18,839 bases of DNA from an uncultured Steroidobacter sp. (GTDB lineage Bacteria; Pseudomonadota; Gammaproteobacteria; Steroidobacterales; Steroidobacteraceae), in the NCBI GenBank assembly GCA_946478975.1, contig CAMLEO010000117.1:1-18839 (forward strand). Reading direction: 5' to 3'. The notes under the pieces are model-generated. The model searched no databases and was not told the origin of the DNA. It saw nothing but the letters and a program-made list of their open reading frames with translations. Within the stretch, counting starts at the first letter, position 1; each line of letters starts with the position of its first letter. The translations under genes were made by a program, and so were the position numbers. Below, piece by piece: positions 9,679 to 16,065 of the stretch.

Positions 9679-9694
9679 CAGAGGTGTTGATTTG
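9673..9694 (+). promoter_or_regulatory. Operator-like 22-bp motif, copy 1
   Basis: This copy reads AGTCAACA, GAGG, TGTTGATTTG. It contains a perfect 6-bp inverted repeat TCAACA/TGTTGA with a 4-nt centre (9675-9690). It matches copy 2 at 18 of 22 positions and copy 3 at 17 of 22. It faces copy 2 across a 5-nt spacer, so that 9673-9721 is one large imperfect inverted repeat. The likely binder is the TetR protein encoded at 12082-12756 (inference). Confidence 0.65.
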
Positions 9695-9699
9695 CAGTA

Positions 9700-9721
9700 C
9701 AAATGAACAGTGCTGTTGACT
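9700..9721 (-). promoter_or_regulatory. Operator-like 22-bp motif, copy 2
   Basis: On the minus strand this copy reads AGTCAACA, GCAC, TGTTCATTTG. The core AACAG-TG-CTGTT (9706-9717) is an inner dyad. The TTGACT on the plus strand at 9716-9721 is the -35 box of the promoter that reads toward the small-ORF/crotonase/thiolase operon. Copies 1 and 2 have dyad centres 29 bp apart. Shared architecture with copies 1 and 3 supports a real regulator site. Confidence 0.65.
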
Positions 9722-9744
9722 TATGTGCGGCGCAGTTATAGCGT
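9716..9744 (+). promoter_or_regulatory. Putative promoter of the small ORF-crotonase-thiolase operon
   Basis: TTGACT at 9716-9721 is followed by the AT-rich stretch TATAGCGT at 9737-9744. It can be read as a -10 element either as TAGCGT with a 17-nt spacer or as TATAGC with a 15-nt spacer. The first reading resembles the TAGCCT of the promoter at 12837-12866. The ATG of the small ORF follows 44 nt later with a GGGGG ribosome-binding stretch at 9776-9780. Confidence 0.45.
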
Positions 9745-9788
9745 CAGCCCCATAACAATCGACATCGTCAAGTGCGGGGGTTGCAGCC

Positions 9789-10040
9789 ATGGTTCTCAAG
9801 GCAGCGGTCGTTTTCATTGCCGGTGGTTTGACGGGCTCGGGCATCGTGGCGCTGACGCGTCCGGCCGATGAGGCCCAGCCCGCGGTTTCCAGATCGGAAG
9901 CCGCCGCGGCGATCAGTCCCATTCCCGCGGCGAGCGCCGTAGCGGTTGAGTTGCGCCCGACGCAAGATCAACCCGCCTATATTCAGGCGCAGTTTGCGGT
10001 TCAACGTCCCTTCGCAGCCCTTCATCCGCCACAGCGATAA
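9789..10040 (+). CDS. Small hypothetical protein with N-terminal membrane anchor
   Basis: This 83-residue frame starts with ATG 8 nt after a G-rich ribosome-binding stretch and ends 6 nt before the GTG of the crotonase gene. It therefore occupies the first position of the operon. Residues 4-24 (KAAVVFIAGGLTGSGIVAL) form one hydrophobic helix that could be an uncleaved signal anchor. The remainder is rich in Ala and Pro with no recognisable domain, and ends in LHPPQR. I recognise no family. It may be a membrane-tethered accessory protein, or just a leader whose translation couples to the crotonase gene. Open frames also exist on the opposite strand here, so coding status is moderate. Confidence 0.5.
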   Translation: MVLKAAVVFIAGGLTGSGIVALTRPADEAQPAVSRSEAAAAISPIPAASAVAVELRPTQDQPAYIQAQFAVQRPFAALHPPQR

Positions 10041-10046
10041 ATCTCA

Positions 10047-10826
10047 GTGCCCGATTCGTTGCTGTTCCAGCGCGCGGGATCGATCGCGACGCTGACGTTG
10101 AATCGTCCGGACACGGGCAACGCGCTCGACATTCCTATGGCGCGTGCGCTGATGGAAGCAGCAATTGCCTGTGACGAAGACGACGTGGTTCGCTGCGTGG
10201 TACTGACGGGCGCCGGCCGAATGTTTTGTGCCGGCGGCGACGTGGGCGCGTTCAGTGCGGCCGGCGAGCAGCTTCCCGCATTTCTCAAAGAAATTACCTC
10301 GTATGTGCACGCGGCGGTGTCCCGATTCGCGCACATGAACAAGCCGGTGCTGACCGCAATCAACGGGCCGGCGGCCGGTGCGGGTTTGAGCCTGGCATTA
10401 CTGGGCGACATCGCGTTGGCTGCGCGCTCGGCTCATTTCACCGTGGCCTACACCGCACTCGGTTTATCTCCTGACGGTGGAGCGACCTGGCTGCTGCCGC
10501 GCCTGGTCGGTTTCCGGAAAGCGCAGGAACTCACGTTGCTCAACACTCGCGTGTCGGCGGACGATGCGGTGAGTGCAGGATTGATTACACGCGCCGTCGA
10601 CGACGCTGCCTTCAAGGCGGAAATCCAAAGCACGGCGGAGCGGCTGGCCACGGCGGCAACCCCCGCGATCGGCAAGGTCAGAAATCTTCTGATCGACAGT
10701 TTCAGCGCCAGCCTGGAAGCGCAGATGGACGCCGAAGCGCGTGCCATTGCCGATTTGAGCCGCACGGCTTATGGTCGCGAAGGCATCGCGGCGTTCGTCG
10801 CCCGGCGCAAGCCCCAATTCAACTAA
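10047..10826 (+). CDS. Enoyl-CoA hydratase/isomerase family protein, PaaG-like isomerase
   Basis: The 259-residue crotonase-fold protein has the CoA/oxyanion motif RMFCAGGDVGAF (58-69) and the second oxyanion segment NGPAAGAGLSLALLGD (106-121). The positions of the two hydratase glutamates are Ser115 and Tyr135, whereas Asp143 sits in GLSPDGGATWLLPRLVG. That Asp pattern is typical of PaaG and related delta3,delta2-enoyl-CoA isomerases rather than of hydratases. A double-bond isomerase acting on an unsaturated acyl-CoA is therefore the better guess. The start is GTG, 6 nt after the small ORF stop. An upstream alternative is excluded by that stop. The thiolase begins 18 nt downstream, so the two are co-transcribed. 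Confidence 0.92.
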   Translation: MPDSLLFQRAGSIATLTLNRPDTGNALDIPMARALMEAAIACDEDDVVRCVVLTGAGRMFCAGGDVGAFSAAGEQLPAFLKEITSYVHAAVSRFAHMNKPVLTAINGPAAGAGLSLALLGDIALAARSAHFTVAYTALGLSPDGGATWLLPRLVGFRKAQELTLLNTRVSADDAVSAGLITRAVDDAAFKAEIQSTAERLATAATPAIGKVRNLLIDSFSASLEAQMDAEARAIADLSRTAYGREGIAAFVARRKPQFN

Positions 10827-10844
10827 TCACTGGTGAGAAGATCG

Positions 10845-12002
10845 ATGGCTGAAGCATACATCGTGGCCGCGGTGCGCACGGCGGGCGGCCGTCGCAAGGG
10901 CAGACTGGCGGGCTGGCACCCTGCGGACATGGGCGGGGAAGTGCTCAACGCGGTGGTGGATCGCACAGGGATCGATCCGCGCGCCATCGAAGATGTGATT
11001 TTCGGTTGTGTCAGCCAGGTCGGCGAGCAGAGTTTTCATATCGGTCGCAATGCCGTGCTCGCATCGAAGCTGCCGGACAGCGTGCCCGCGGTCTCGATCG
11101 ATCGTCAGTGCTGGTCGTCGCAGCAGGCCGTGCATTTCGCGGCCCAGGCTGTGATGTCCGGCACGCAAGACGTGGTGATCGCGGCGGGCGCAGAAAGCAT
11201 GACGCGAGTGCCGATGGGCTCGCCGACCGCGTTGGCGCAGCAGGCTGGGCTCGGCACGCCGTGGAGCGAACGAATTCGCCAGCGCTACGGCGTGGATCAA
11301 TTCAGTCAGTTCGTCGGCGCGCAGATGCTGGCCGAAAAGTACGGACTCAGCCGCGAGCAGCTCGATCAATACGCGTTGCGCAGCCATCAACGTGCAGCGG
11401 CGGCTACTCAGGCGGGCGCGTTCGATAAAGAGATTGTGCCGCTGAAAATTCCGGACGGCATGCACACTGCCGATGAAGGCGTGCGTTTCGATGCGAGCAT
11501 CGAAGCGATTCGCTCGGTGAAGCTGATTCAGGAAGGTGGTGTGCTGAGCGCAGCGAATTCGAGCCAGATGTGCGATGGGGCCGCCGCTGTGCTGGTGGTG
11601 AACGAGCGCGGGCTGAAGACTCACAACCTGAAGCCGCTGGCGCGAATTCACAATCTCACCGTGACGGCCGGCGATCCGGTGATCATGCTGGAAGAGCCCA
11701 TTCCAGGCACCGAGCGAGCGTTGTCACGTGCCGGCCTGCGCATCGGTGACATCGATTTGTTTGAAGTCAACGAAGCGTTCGCCTCGGTGACGCTCGCGTG
11801 GCTGCAGACGACCGGCGCCGATCCCGAGCGCCTCAACGTCAACGGCGGGGCGATTGCGCTCGGGCATCCGCTGGGGGCCACTGGCGCCAAACTGATGACG
11901 ACGCTGGTCCATGCATTGCGCGCCCGTGGCAAGCGCTATGGCCTGCAGGCGATGTGCGAAGGCGGGGGCATGGCGAATGTCACGATCGTCGAGGCGCTGT
12001 GA
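10845..12002 (+). CDS. Thiolase (acetyl-CoA C-acyltransferase)
   Basis: The 385-residue thiolase cleaves 3-ketoacyl-CoA with CoA. The catalytic triad is intact: nucleophilic Cys89 in SIDRQCWSSQQAV, His341 in GGAIALGHPLGATGAK, and Cys371 in MCEGGGMAN. The residue after Cys89 is Trp, where Gly or Ser is usual. The ATG at 10845 follows GGTGAGAAGATCG with a plausible ribosome-binding core. An in-frame GTG 4 codons earlier is less likely because the family begins with a short -EAYIVAAVRT strand. It probably completes the cycle begun by FadB, in a separate transcript from the divergent control region. Similarity is to FadA/FadA5-like acyltransferases in general, and chain-length specificity cannot be told. 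Confidence 0.95.
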   Translation: MAEAYIVAAVRTAGGRRKGRLAGWHPADMGGEVLNAVVDRTGIDPRAIEDVIFGCVSQVGEQSFHIGRNAVLASKLPDSVPAVSIDRQCWSSQQAVHFAAQAVMSGTQDVVIAAGAESMTRVPMGSPTALAQQAGLGTPWSERIRQRYGVDQFSQFVGAQMLAEKYGLSREQLDQYALRSHQRAAAATQAGAFDKEIVPLKIPDGMHTADEGVRFDASIEAIRSVKLIQEGGVLSAANSSQMCDGAAAVLVVNERGLKTHNLKPLARIHNLTVTAGDPVIMLEEPIPGTERALSRAGLRIGDIDLFEVNEAFASVTLAWLQTTGADPERLNVNGGAIALGHPLGATGAKLMTTLVHALRARGKRYGLQAMCEGGGMANVTIVEAL

Positions 12003-12081
12003 GCGCTTATCTCATGACATGGCGAGGGCTGCACGCATCGGCTAACATACGGCGTTTACTGGTAATTTCAGGCCAAGCACC

Positions 12082-12756
12082 ATGGCGGAACGATCCACGA
12101 ACGTTGTCCGAAAAGCCCGCCGCCGGCGCGACCCCGAAGGCACGCGCGAGCTGATTCTGGAAGCCGCCCGCGGCGTGCTGGCCCAGGACGGCAAGGAAGG
12201 TCTGAGCGTTGCCCAGGTGGCGCAGATCGCCGGCGTCAATCGCGGCACCGCGTATCAACATTTCCAAACTCGCGAGCAGCTGATCGAGGCCACCGCGGCC
12301 TGGGTCAGCGAAAAGCTGCATCAATCCACGTTCAGCGATCCGGCGCTGGATGCCGGCTCGCCGGGCAGCATCGGGGTGGAGAAAGTCATTACCGAGCTGA
12401 CCGAGTTCGCGATGGAAAATCCCGAGCTCGGCCGCGTCTGGCTGTACGAGCTGCTCAGCTCCAAGCGCCCGGCCGGCGACAAGTTCTGGCGCCAGTACAA
12501 GGAAAACATGGATCGATTCGCGCAGAGCGAATACGCGCGGCCCGGCATCGATGTGGAAGTGCATTCGGTGGTGATGCTCGCCGGCACGTTCCTGTGGCCG
12601 GTGTGGGTGCGTGCGCACGCTCGCAGCACCAAGGAGCGCAAGGAGATGACCGAGCGCTTTGCCCGGGAAATGCTGCGCCTGGCCATGCAGGGCACGCTGC
12701 GGCCGGAAAAATTCCCCGAGCTGGACGCTCGTCTCAGCGGCAAAAAGCGCAAGTAA
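12082..12756 (+). CDS. TetR-family transcriptional regulator
   Basis: The 224-residue protein has a TetR_N DNA-binding domain at about 21-67, with the helix-turn-helix LSVAQVAQIAGVNRGTAYQHF (residues 41-61). A diverse helical ligand and dimer domain follows. The N-terminus is very basic (VVRKARRRR). In β-oxidation clusters such regulators usually sense an acyl-CoA and repress transcription. It starts 79 nt after the thiolase and may be read through from that operon or from a weak own promoter. In that gap a short TTAC-TG-GTAA dyad (12056-12065) could be an autoregulatory site, but support is poor. It is the natural candidate to bind the 22-bp motif found twice at 9673-9721 and once at 12821-12842, 64 nt beyond its own stop (inference). 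Confidence 0.93.
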   Translation: MAERSTNVVRKARRRRDPEGTRELILEAARGVLAQDGKEGLSVAQVAQIAGVNRGTAYQHFQTREQLIEATAAWVSEKLHQSTFSDPALDAGSPGSIGVEKVITELTEFAMENPELGRVWLYELLSSKRPAGDKFWRQYKENMDRFAQSEYARPGIDVEVHSVVMLAGTFLWPVWVRAHARSTKERKEMTERFAREMLRLAMQGTLRPEKFPELDARLSGKKRK

Positions 12757-12769
12757 ACCCCTCGTCGAT

Positions 12770-12789
12770 GCGCCGGGCAGACCCGGCGC
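12770..12789 (+). terminator. GC-rich hairpin after the TetR gene
   Basis: GCGCCGGG (12770-12777) and CCCGGCGC (12782-12789) form a perfect 8-bp stem around a CAGA loop, 13 nt after the TetR stop. There is no run of T after it, so it is at best a weak intrinsic terminator, a pause site, or a 3'-end stabiliser for the crotonase-thiolase-TetR mRNA. It separates that unit from the next promoter at 12837. Confidence 0.45.
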
Positions 12790-12820
12790 GGCCTGCTGCA
12801 GCCGCCGTGCGCCCATCTCG

Positions 12821-12842
12821 CTAATGATCACCAGTGTTGACT
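12821..12842 (-). promoter_or_regulatory. Operator-like 22-bp motif, copy 3
   Basis: On the minus strand this copy reads AGTCAACA, CTGG, TGATCATTAG. Sixteen of 22 positions match copy 2 and 17 match copy 1, with the first eight identical in all three. As in the other copies, the AGTCAA end is the complement of a TTGACT -35 box, here for the promoter of the dehydratase gene. Inner dyad symmetry is weaker than in copies 1 and 2. Confidence 0.6.
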
Positions 12843-12866
12843 TGTGACGGCCGCTTCCTCTAGCCT
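12837..12866 (+). promoter_or_regulatory. Putative promoter of the dehydratase-AraC operon
   Basis: TTGACT (12837-12842) and TAGCCT (12861-12866) are separated by 18 nt. The string TGTTGACTT-x-TG is shared with the promoter at 9716. The dehydratase start codon lies 36 nt after the -10 element, with an AGAGGGGA ribosome-binding sequence just before it. The -35 box is inside operator copy 3. Confidence 0.45.
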
Positions 12867-12902
12867 GGGCTGGTCGGGTCCAGTGTCGAGCGAGAGGGGA
12901 TC

Positions 12903-14099
12903 GTGAGCAAAGCGAGCGCGGCAACTCAGACGGTGGAATTTGACTTGAGCGACGTGCAGCGGCGCGTCGGCCAGGAGGTCGGCGGCGGCCAGCTGATCGA
13001 TCCGTGCACGTCGACCGACATTCGTCGCTGGGTGATGGCGATGGATAACTTCAATCCCATCCACTGGGACCAGGATTTCGCCGCAGCGTCCCGCTTCGGC
13101 GGCCTGGTCGCGCCGCAATCGATCGCAGTCGCGCTTGATTACGGTCATGGCGTTCAGCCCGCGTGTGTCGGTTATATCGCCGGCTCGCACCTGATCTTCG
13201 GCGGCGAAGAGTGGTGGCACTACGGACCGCGCATCCGTCCGGGCGATCGCCTCACGCAGAAGCGCCGCTTTCACGACTACAAAGTCACAGACACCAAGTT
13301 CGCCGGCCCGACGCTGTTTTCTCGCGGCGATACGCTGCACTTCAATCAGCACGGCGACATCGTTTGCAAAGAGCGCGCGACGTCGATTCGTTATCTCGCT
13401 TCAGAAGCTGAGAAGCGCGGCGCTCTGAATCAAACCGCCGGCAAGGCGCCGTCGTGGACCAGCGAACAACTGGCTGCGGTCGATCGCGAGCGCCTGGAAT
13501 GGATGCTGTCGAACCGCGAAGGCCGCACGCCGCGGCTGGCCGATGTGAGAGTCGGCGACCGCTTGCGTCGCCGGGTCATCGGCCCGCATTCCCTCGCGAG
13601 CTTCGCAACCGAATATCGCGCTTTCATTTTCAACATCTGGGGCACGTTTCGCTGGACTGCGCCCGACGGCGTCAAAGATCCGTGGATCAACCAGGATCCG
13701 GGCTGGGCGCCGGGATTCGCGTTCGATGAAGAGGGCGCGAAGATCGATCCGCGCCTGCGCGACGGTTTGTATCTTGGCCCCTCGCGCGGTCACGTCGACT
13801 CCGAAAAGGCTTCGAAGATCGGCATGCCGCGAGCGTACGGCTACGGCGCGACCATGGGCGCGTGGGTGACGGATTACGTTGCGCATTGGGCGGGTCACGA
13901 AGGTTTCGTGCGCTATTCCAACACTTCATTCCGCGGCCCCGCGTACGAAGGCGATATCACTTACCTGGATGCGGAAGTCATCGACCGCCAGGAGCTGTCG
14001 TCCTGGGGCGCGCCGCTGGTGCGCCTGGACGTGAAGATGACCAATCAGGACGGCGGAGTGTTGGCGACCGGCAAGGTGGATGTCGAGCTGCCGCTCTGA
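12903..14099 (+). CDS. MaoC/FAS1-like double hot-dog acyl-CoA dehydratase
   Basis: The 398-residue protein is about the length of a fused double hot-dog dehydratase. Residues about 14-165 form an N-terminal MaoC/FAS1-like domain containing MDNFNPIHWDQDFAAASRFG (47-66). Residues about 200-398 form a second hot-dog domain ending in a beta-rich segment (VRLDVKMTNQDGG, then TGKVDVELPL). Members hydrate enoyl-CoA or dehydrate 3-hydroxyacyl-CoA, sometimes for bulky substrates. In classical (R)-hydratases the motif is D-F-N-P-x-H. Here the first position is Asn49 with His54 kept, so activity may differ. The start is GTG with a strong purine-rich ribosome-binding sequence. The AraC gene follows 23 nt later. 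Confidence 0.85.
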   Translation: MSKASAATQTVEFDLSDVQRRVGQEVGGGQLIDPCTSTDIRRWVMAMDNFNPIHWDQDFAAASRFGGLVAPQSIAVALDYGHGVQPACVGYIAGSHLIFGGEEWWHYGPRIRPGDRLTQKRRFHDYKVTDTKFAGPTLFSRGDTLHFNQHGDIVCKERATSIRYLASEAEKRGALNQTAGKAPSWTSEQLAAVDRERLEWMLSNREGRTPRLADVRVGDRLRRRVIGPHSLASFATEYRAFIFNIWGTFRWTAPDGVKDPWINQDPGWAPGFAFDEEGAKIDPRLRDGLYLGPSRGHVDSEKASKIGMPRAYGYGATMGAWVTDYVAHWAGHEGFVRYSNTSFRGPAYEGDITYLDAEVIDRQELSSWGAPLVRLDVKMTNQDGGVLATGKVDVELPL

Positions 14100-14122
14100 C
14101 GCACGCAGCGGGGGAACGTTCG

Positions 14123-15187
14123 ATGAACGAGAAAGCTAAGCTGTCAGTTGCGCCGGCCGCGAGCAACGATCTCGCTTCGGTGCGTGCCGATGCACTCCGT
14201 CACTTCGACGCGTTGGTGACGCAGTTGGGCGGCAATCCCGCCGCGCTGTTGCAAGCGGCGCAGATCGATCGACAGTTGATCGAGCAGGGCAAGGAAGTCG
14301 TTCCCTTCAGCAGAATGGTTGGATTGCTGGATCGCGCCAGTGCAAGCGTGACCTGCGGCGACTTCGGCCTGCGTCTCGCCGAAACACAAGCAGCGCGAGG
14401 CGTGGGCAAGGTGCTTGGCCCGTTGCACGTGGCCATGCGCAACTCGCCGACGCTGGGCGAGGCGCTGCGATACTTTGCAAGTCACGTTCACGCCTACAGC
14501 ACCGCCGCGCGCGTTTGTTTCGAGAAATTCCCCGGCGACTCGCGAGCTTTCCTGGTCTGCGAGTTTGCGAGCACGGGCATGGTTCCACAGCGGCAGGCGG
14601 TGGAGCATGCGCTGGCGTTGATTCAACATACGGTAGCGGGATTGACCGGCGGTAAAGTGCGGGCCCGCGAGATCTGGTTCACGCACGCGCCGACGGCGCC
14701 GATCGCCACGTATCGCACGCATTTCAACGCGACAGTGCGTTTCGGCCAGAGCATGCAGGGTTTGTTCTTCGACGAGCGCGATCTGCAAACGGCGCTGCCC
14801 GACGCGGATCCGCAGCTGTATGAGATTTCCACCAGCTTCATCGATCAACGCTTCCCGGCCGCGGCAATGTCACTTAGTGCGCGTGTGCGCATCATGATCG
14901 CGCGCTTGCTGGTCGAAGGTAACTGCACGCACGAGCACGTCGCGGCGACAATCGGCATGCATCCTCGCACGTTACAGCGTCGCCTGCGCCAGGAAGGGGA
15001 GTCGTTCGAAGCGATCAAGGACGCCGTGCGTCGGGACGTTGCCTTGCGTTATTTGCAGCAGCCCGATGTTTCGCTCGTGCGAGTCACGGAGATTCTCGGC
15101 TACTCCGAGACCTCGGTGTTGTCGCGCAGCTGCCATCGCTGGTTCTGCGCTTCACCGCGAGAGTTGCGAGCCGCGGCGAACCGCTGA
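14123..15187 (+). CDS. AraC-family regulator, OruR/VirS type (first of two paralogues)
   Basis: The 354-residue protein has an N-terminal ligand-sensing domain of the arabinose-binding-domain-like type (about 20-205: GGNPAALLQAAQID, then LGPLHVAMRNSPTLGEALRY). A C-terminal double helix-turn-helix follows at about 252-350 (HVAATIGMHPRTLQRRLRQ and VTEILGYSETSVLSRSCHRW). The frame is open far upstream into the dehydratase gene, but the ATG at 14123 with GGGGGAA ahead of it gives the normal length. It is clearly paralogous to the AraC gene at 16066-17145. Convergent with the next crotonase, the stop codons are only 2 nt apart. It probably activates some of these catabolic genes in response to a pathway compound (inference). 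Confidence 0.93.
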   Translation: MNEKAKLSVAPAASNDLASVRADALRHFDALVTQLGGNPAALLQAAQIDRQLIEQGKEVVPFSRMVGLLDRASASVTCGDFGLRLAETQAARGVGKVLGPLHVAMRNSPTLGEALRYFASHVHAYSTAARVCFEKFPGDSRAFLVCEFASTGMVPQRQAVEHALALIQHTVAGLTGGKVRAREIWFTHAPTAPIATYRTHFNATVRFGQSMQGLFFDERDLQTALPDADPQLYEISTSFIDQRFPAAAMSLSARVRIMIARLLVEGNCTHEHVAATIGMHPRTLQRRLRQEGESFEAIKDAVRRDVALRYLQQPDVSLVRVTEILGYSETSVLSRSCHRWFCASPRELRAAANR

Positions 15188-15189
15188 TC

Positions 15190-16020
15190 TCACAACTTCG
15201 TATTGTCGTGGCAGAAGATCGGGCGGCGCTTCTCCTGCAGGGCTTTGATGGCCTCGCGGTGATCGGCTGAGCGCACCGTCATCGATTCGTATGCAATGCC
15301 CGCGTCCATGACGGCGTGCGCGACGCGCTTGAGCTCCAGATTGAGCAGCACCTTGGTCCAGCGAATTGCCTTCGTAGAGCCGCGCAGCAGGCGGTCGCAG
15401 AACGCGCTGACGGTTGCATCCAGGTGGGCGACCGGCACGCATTGATTGATCAGGCCGATCTGCTCGGCCTGCTGTGAGGTCAGCGGCTCGCCGGTCAGCA
15501 AATATTCCTTGGCGCGGCCCAAGCCGATGCGCTGAGCCCAGATCGCCGCGCCGCCATCGCCCGCCACCAGGCCGACGCAGACGTGCGGGTCGCCGATCTT
15601 CGAACCTTCAGCTGCAAATATCACATCGCACAGGAGCGCGAGCGTTGCGCCCAGCCCGATGGCATGACCGTTCATACGGCAGATCAGCGGTTTATCCAGA
15701 TCCAGCATCGCGAACACGATGCGCTTGGCGATGCGTGCTTCGTGATCGAAACGTTCCGGCTCGGCGGCGTTGCGGGCGATGTGATCCAGATCGCCGCCGG
15801 CGCAGAAGGTGCGCCCGGCGCCGGTGAGCACGACCACGTCCGAATGTTCGTCGGTGGCGGCGAAGTTGAGTGCGTCCGCCAGCTCGTCGTGCATTTCCAG
15901 GTTCACCGCATTCATCACATCGGGGCGATTGAGCGTGATGGTCAACAGCCGGTCTTTCCGTGTGACTGCCAGGGTCGTGTAATTGCGCACGAGAGTCGCT
16001 CCCGAATGTTGTGCCGTCAT
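15190..16020 (-). CDS. Atypical enoyl-CoA hydratase/isomerase family protein
   Basis: The 276-residue crotonase-fold protein carries the first oxyanion motif GRTFCAGGDLDHI (69-81) and the second, RMNGHAIGLGATLALLCD (115-132). Both hydratase glutamates are replaced: Thr126 and His146 (in GDPHVCVGLVAGDGG). Asp155 in GDGG takes the position used by some crotonase isomerases and dehalogenases. A normal hydratase reaction is therefore unlikely. It may be an isomerase, hydrolase or other crotonase. The ATG at 16020 is preferred: a GGGGTGG stretch lies ahead of it at usable spacing. An in-frame GTG 4 codons upstream is less supported. It is the last gene of the CaiB-AraC-crotonase minus-strand unit, 45 nt after the AraC stop. 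Confidence 0.9.
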   Translation of the reverse strand: MTAQHSGATLVRNYTTLAVTRKDRLLTITLNRPDVMNAVNLEMHDELADALNFAATDEHSDVVVLTGAGRTFCAGGDLDHIARNAAEPERFDHEARIAKRIVFAMLDLDKPLICRMNGHAIGLGATLALLCDVIFAAEGSKIGDPHVCVGLVAGDGGAAIWAQRIGLGRAKEYLLTGEPLTSQQAEQIGLINQCVPVAHLDATVSAFCDRLLRGSTKAIRWTKVLLNLELKRVAHAVMDAGIAYESMTVRSADHREAIKALQEKRRPIFCHDNTKL

Positions 16021-16065
16021 GCAGATGACCACCCCGAAGGCGCAGTTGCGCCCCGGCGCGCCAAG

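Noticed and set aside
10845..12002. Calling the thiolase fadA, partner of FadB
   Set aside because: It is in a different operon from fadB and its nucleophile context differs from typical FadA, so a complex cannot be assumed.
12044..12065. AAC-N7-GTT and TTAC-TG-GTAA dyads before the TetR gene as a fourth copy of the operator
   Set aside because: They do not match the 22-bp motif (half-site spacing is off by one and flanks differ). Such short dyads are expected by chance.
13862..14122. Upstream extension of the first AraC gene into the dehydratase gene
   Set aside because: The ATG at 14123 with a ribosome-binding sequence gives the normal family length. The extra 87 residues overlap a well-supported coding frame.
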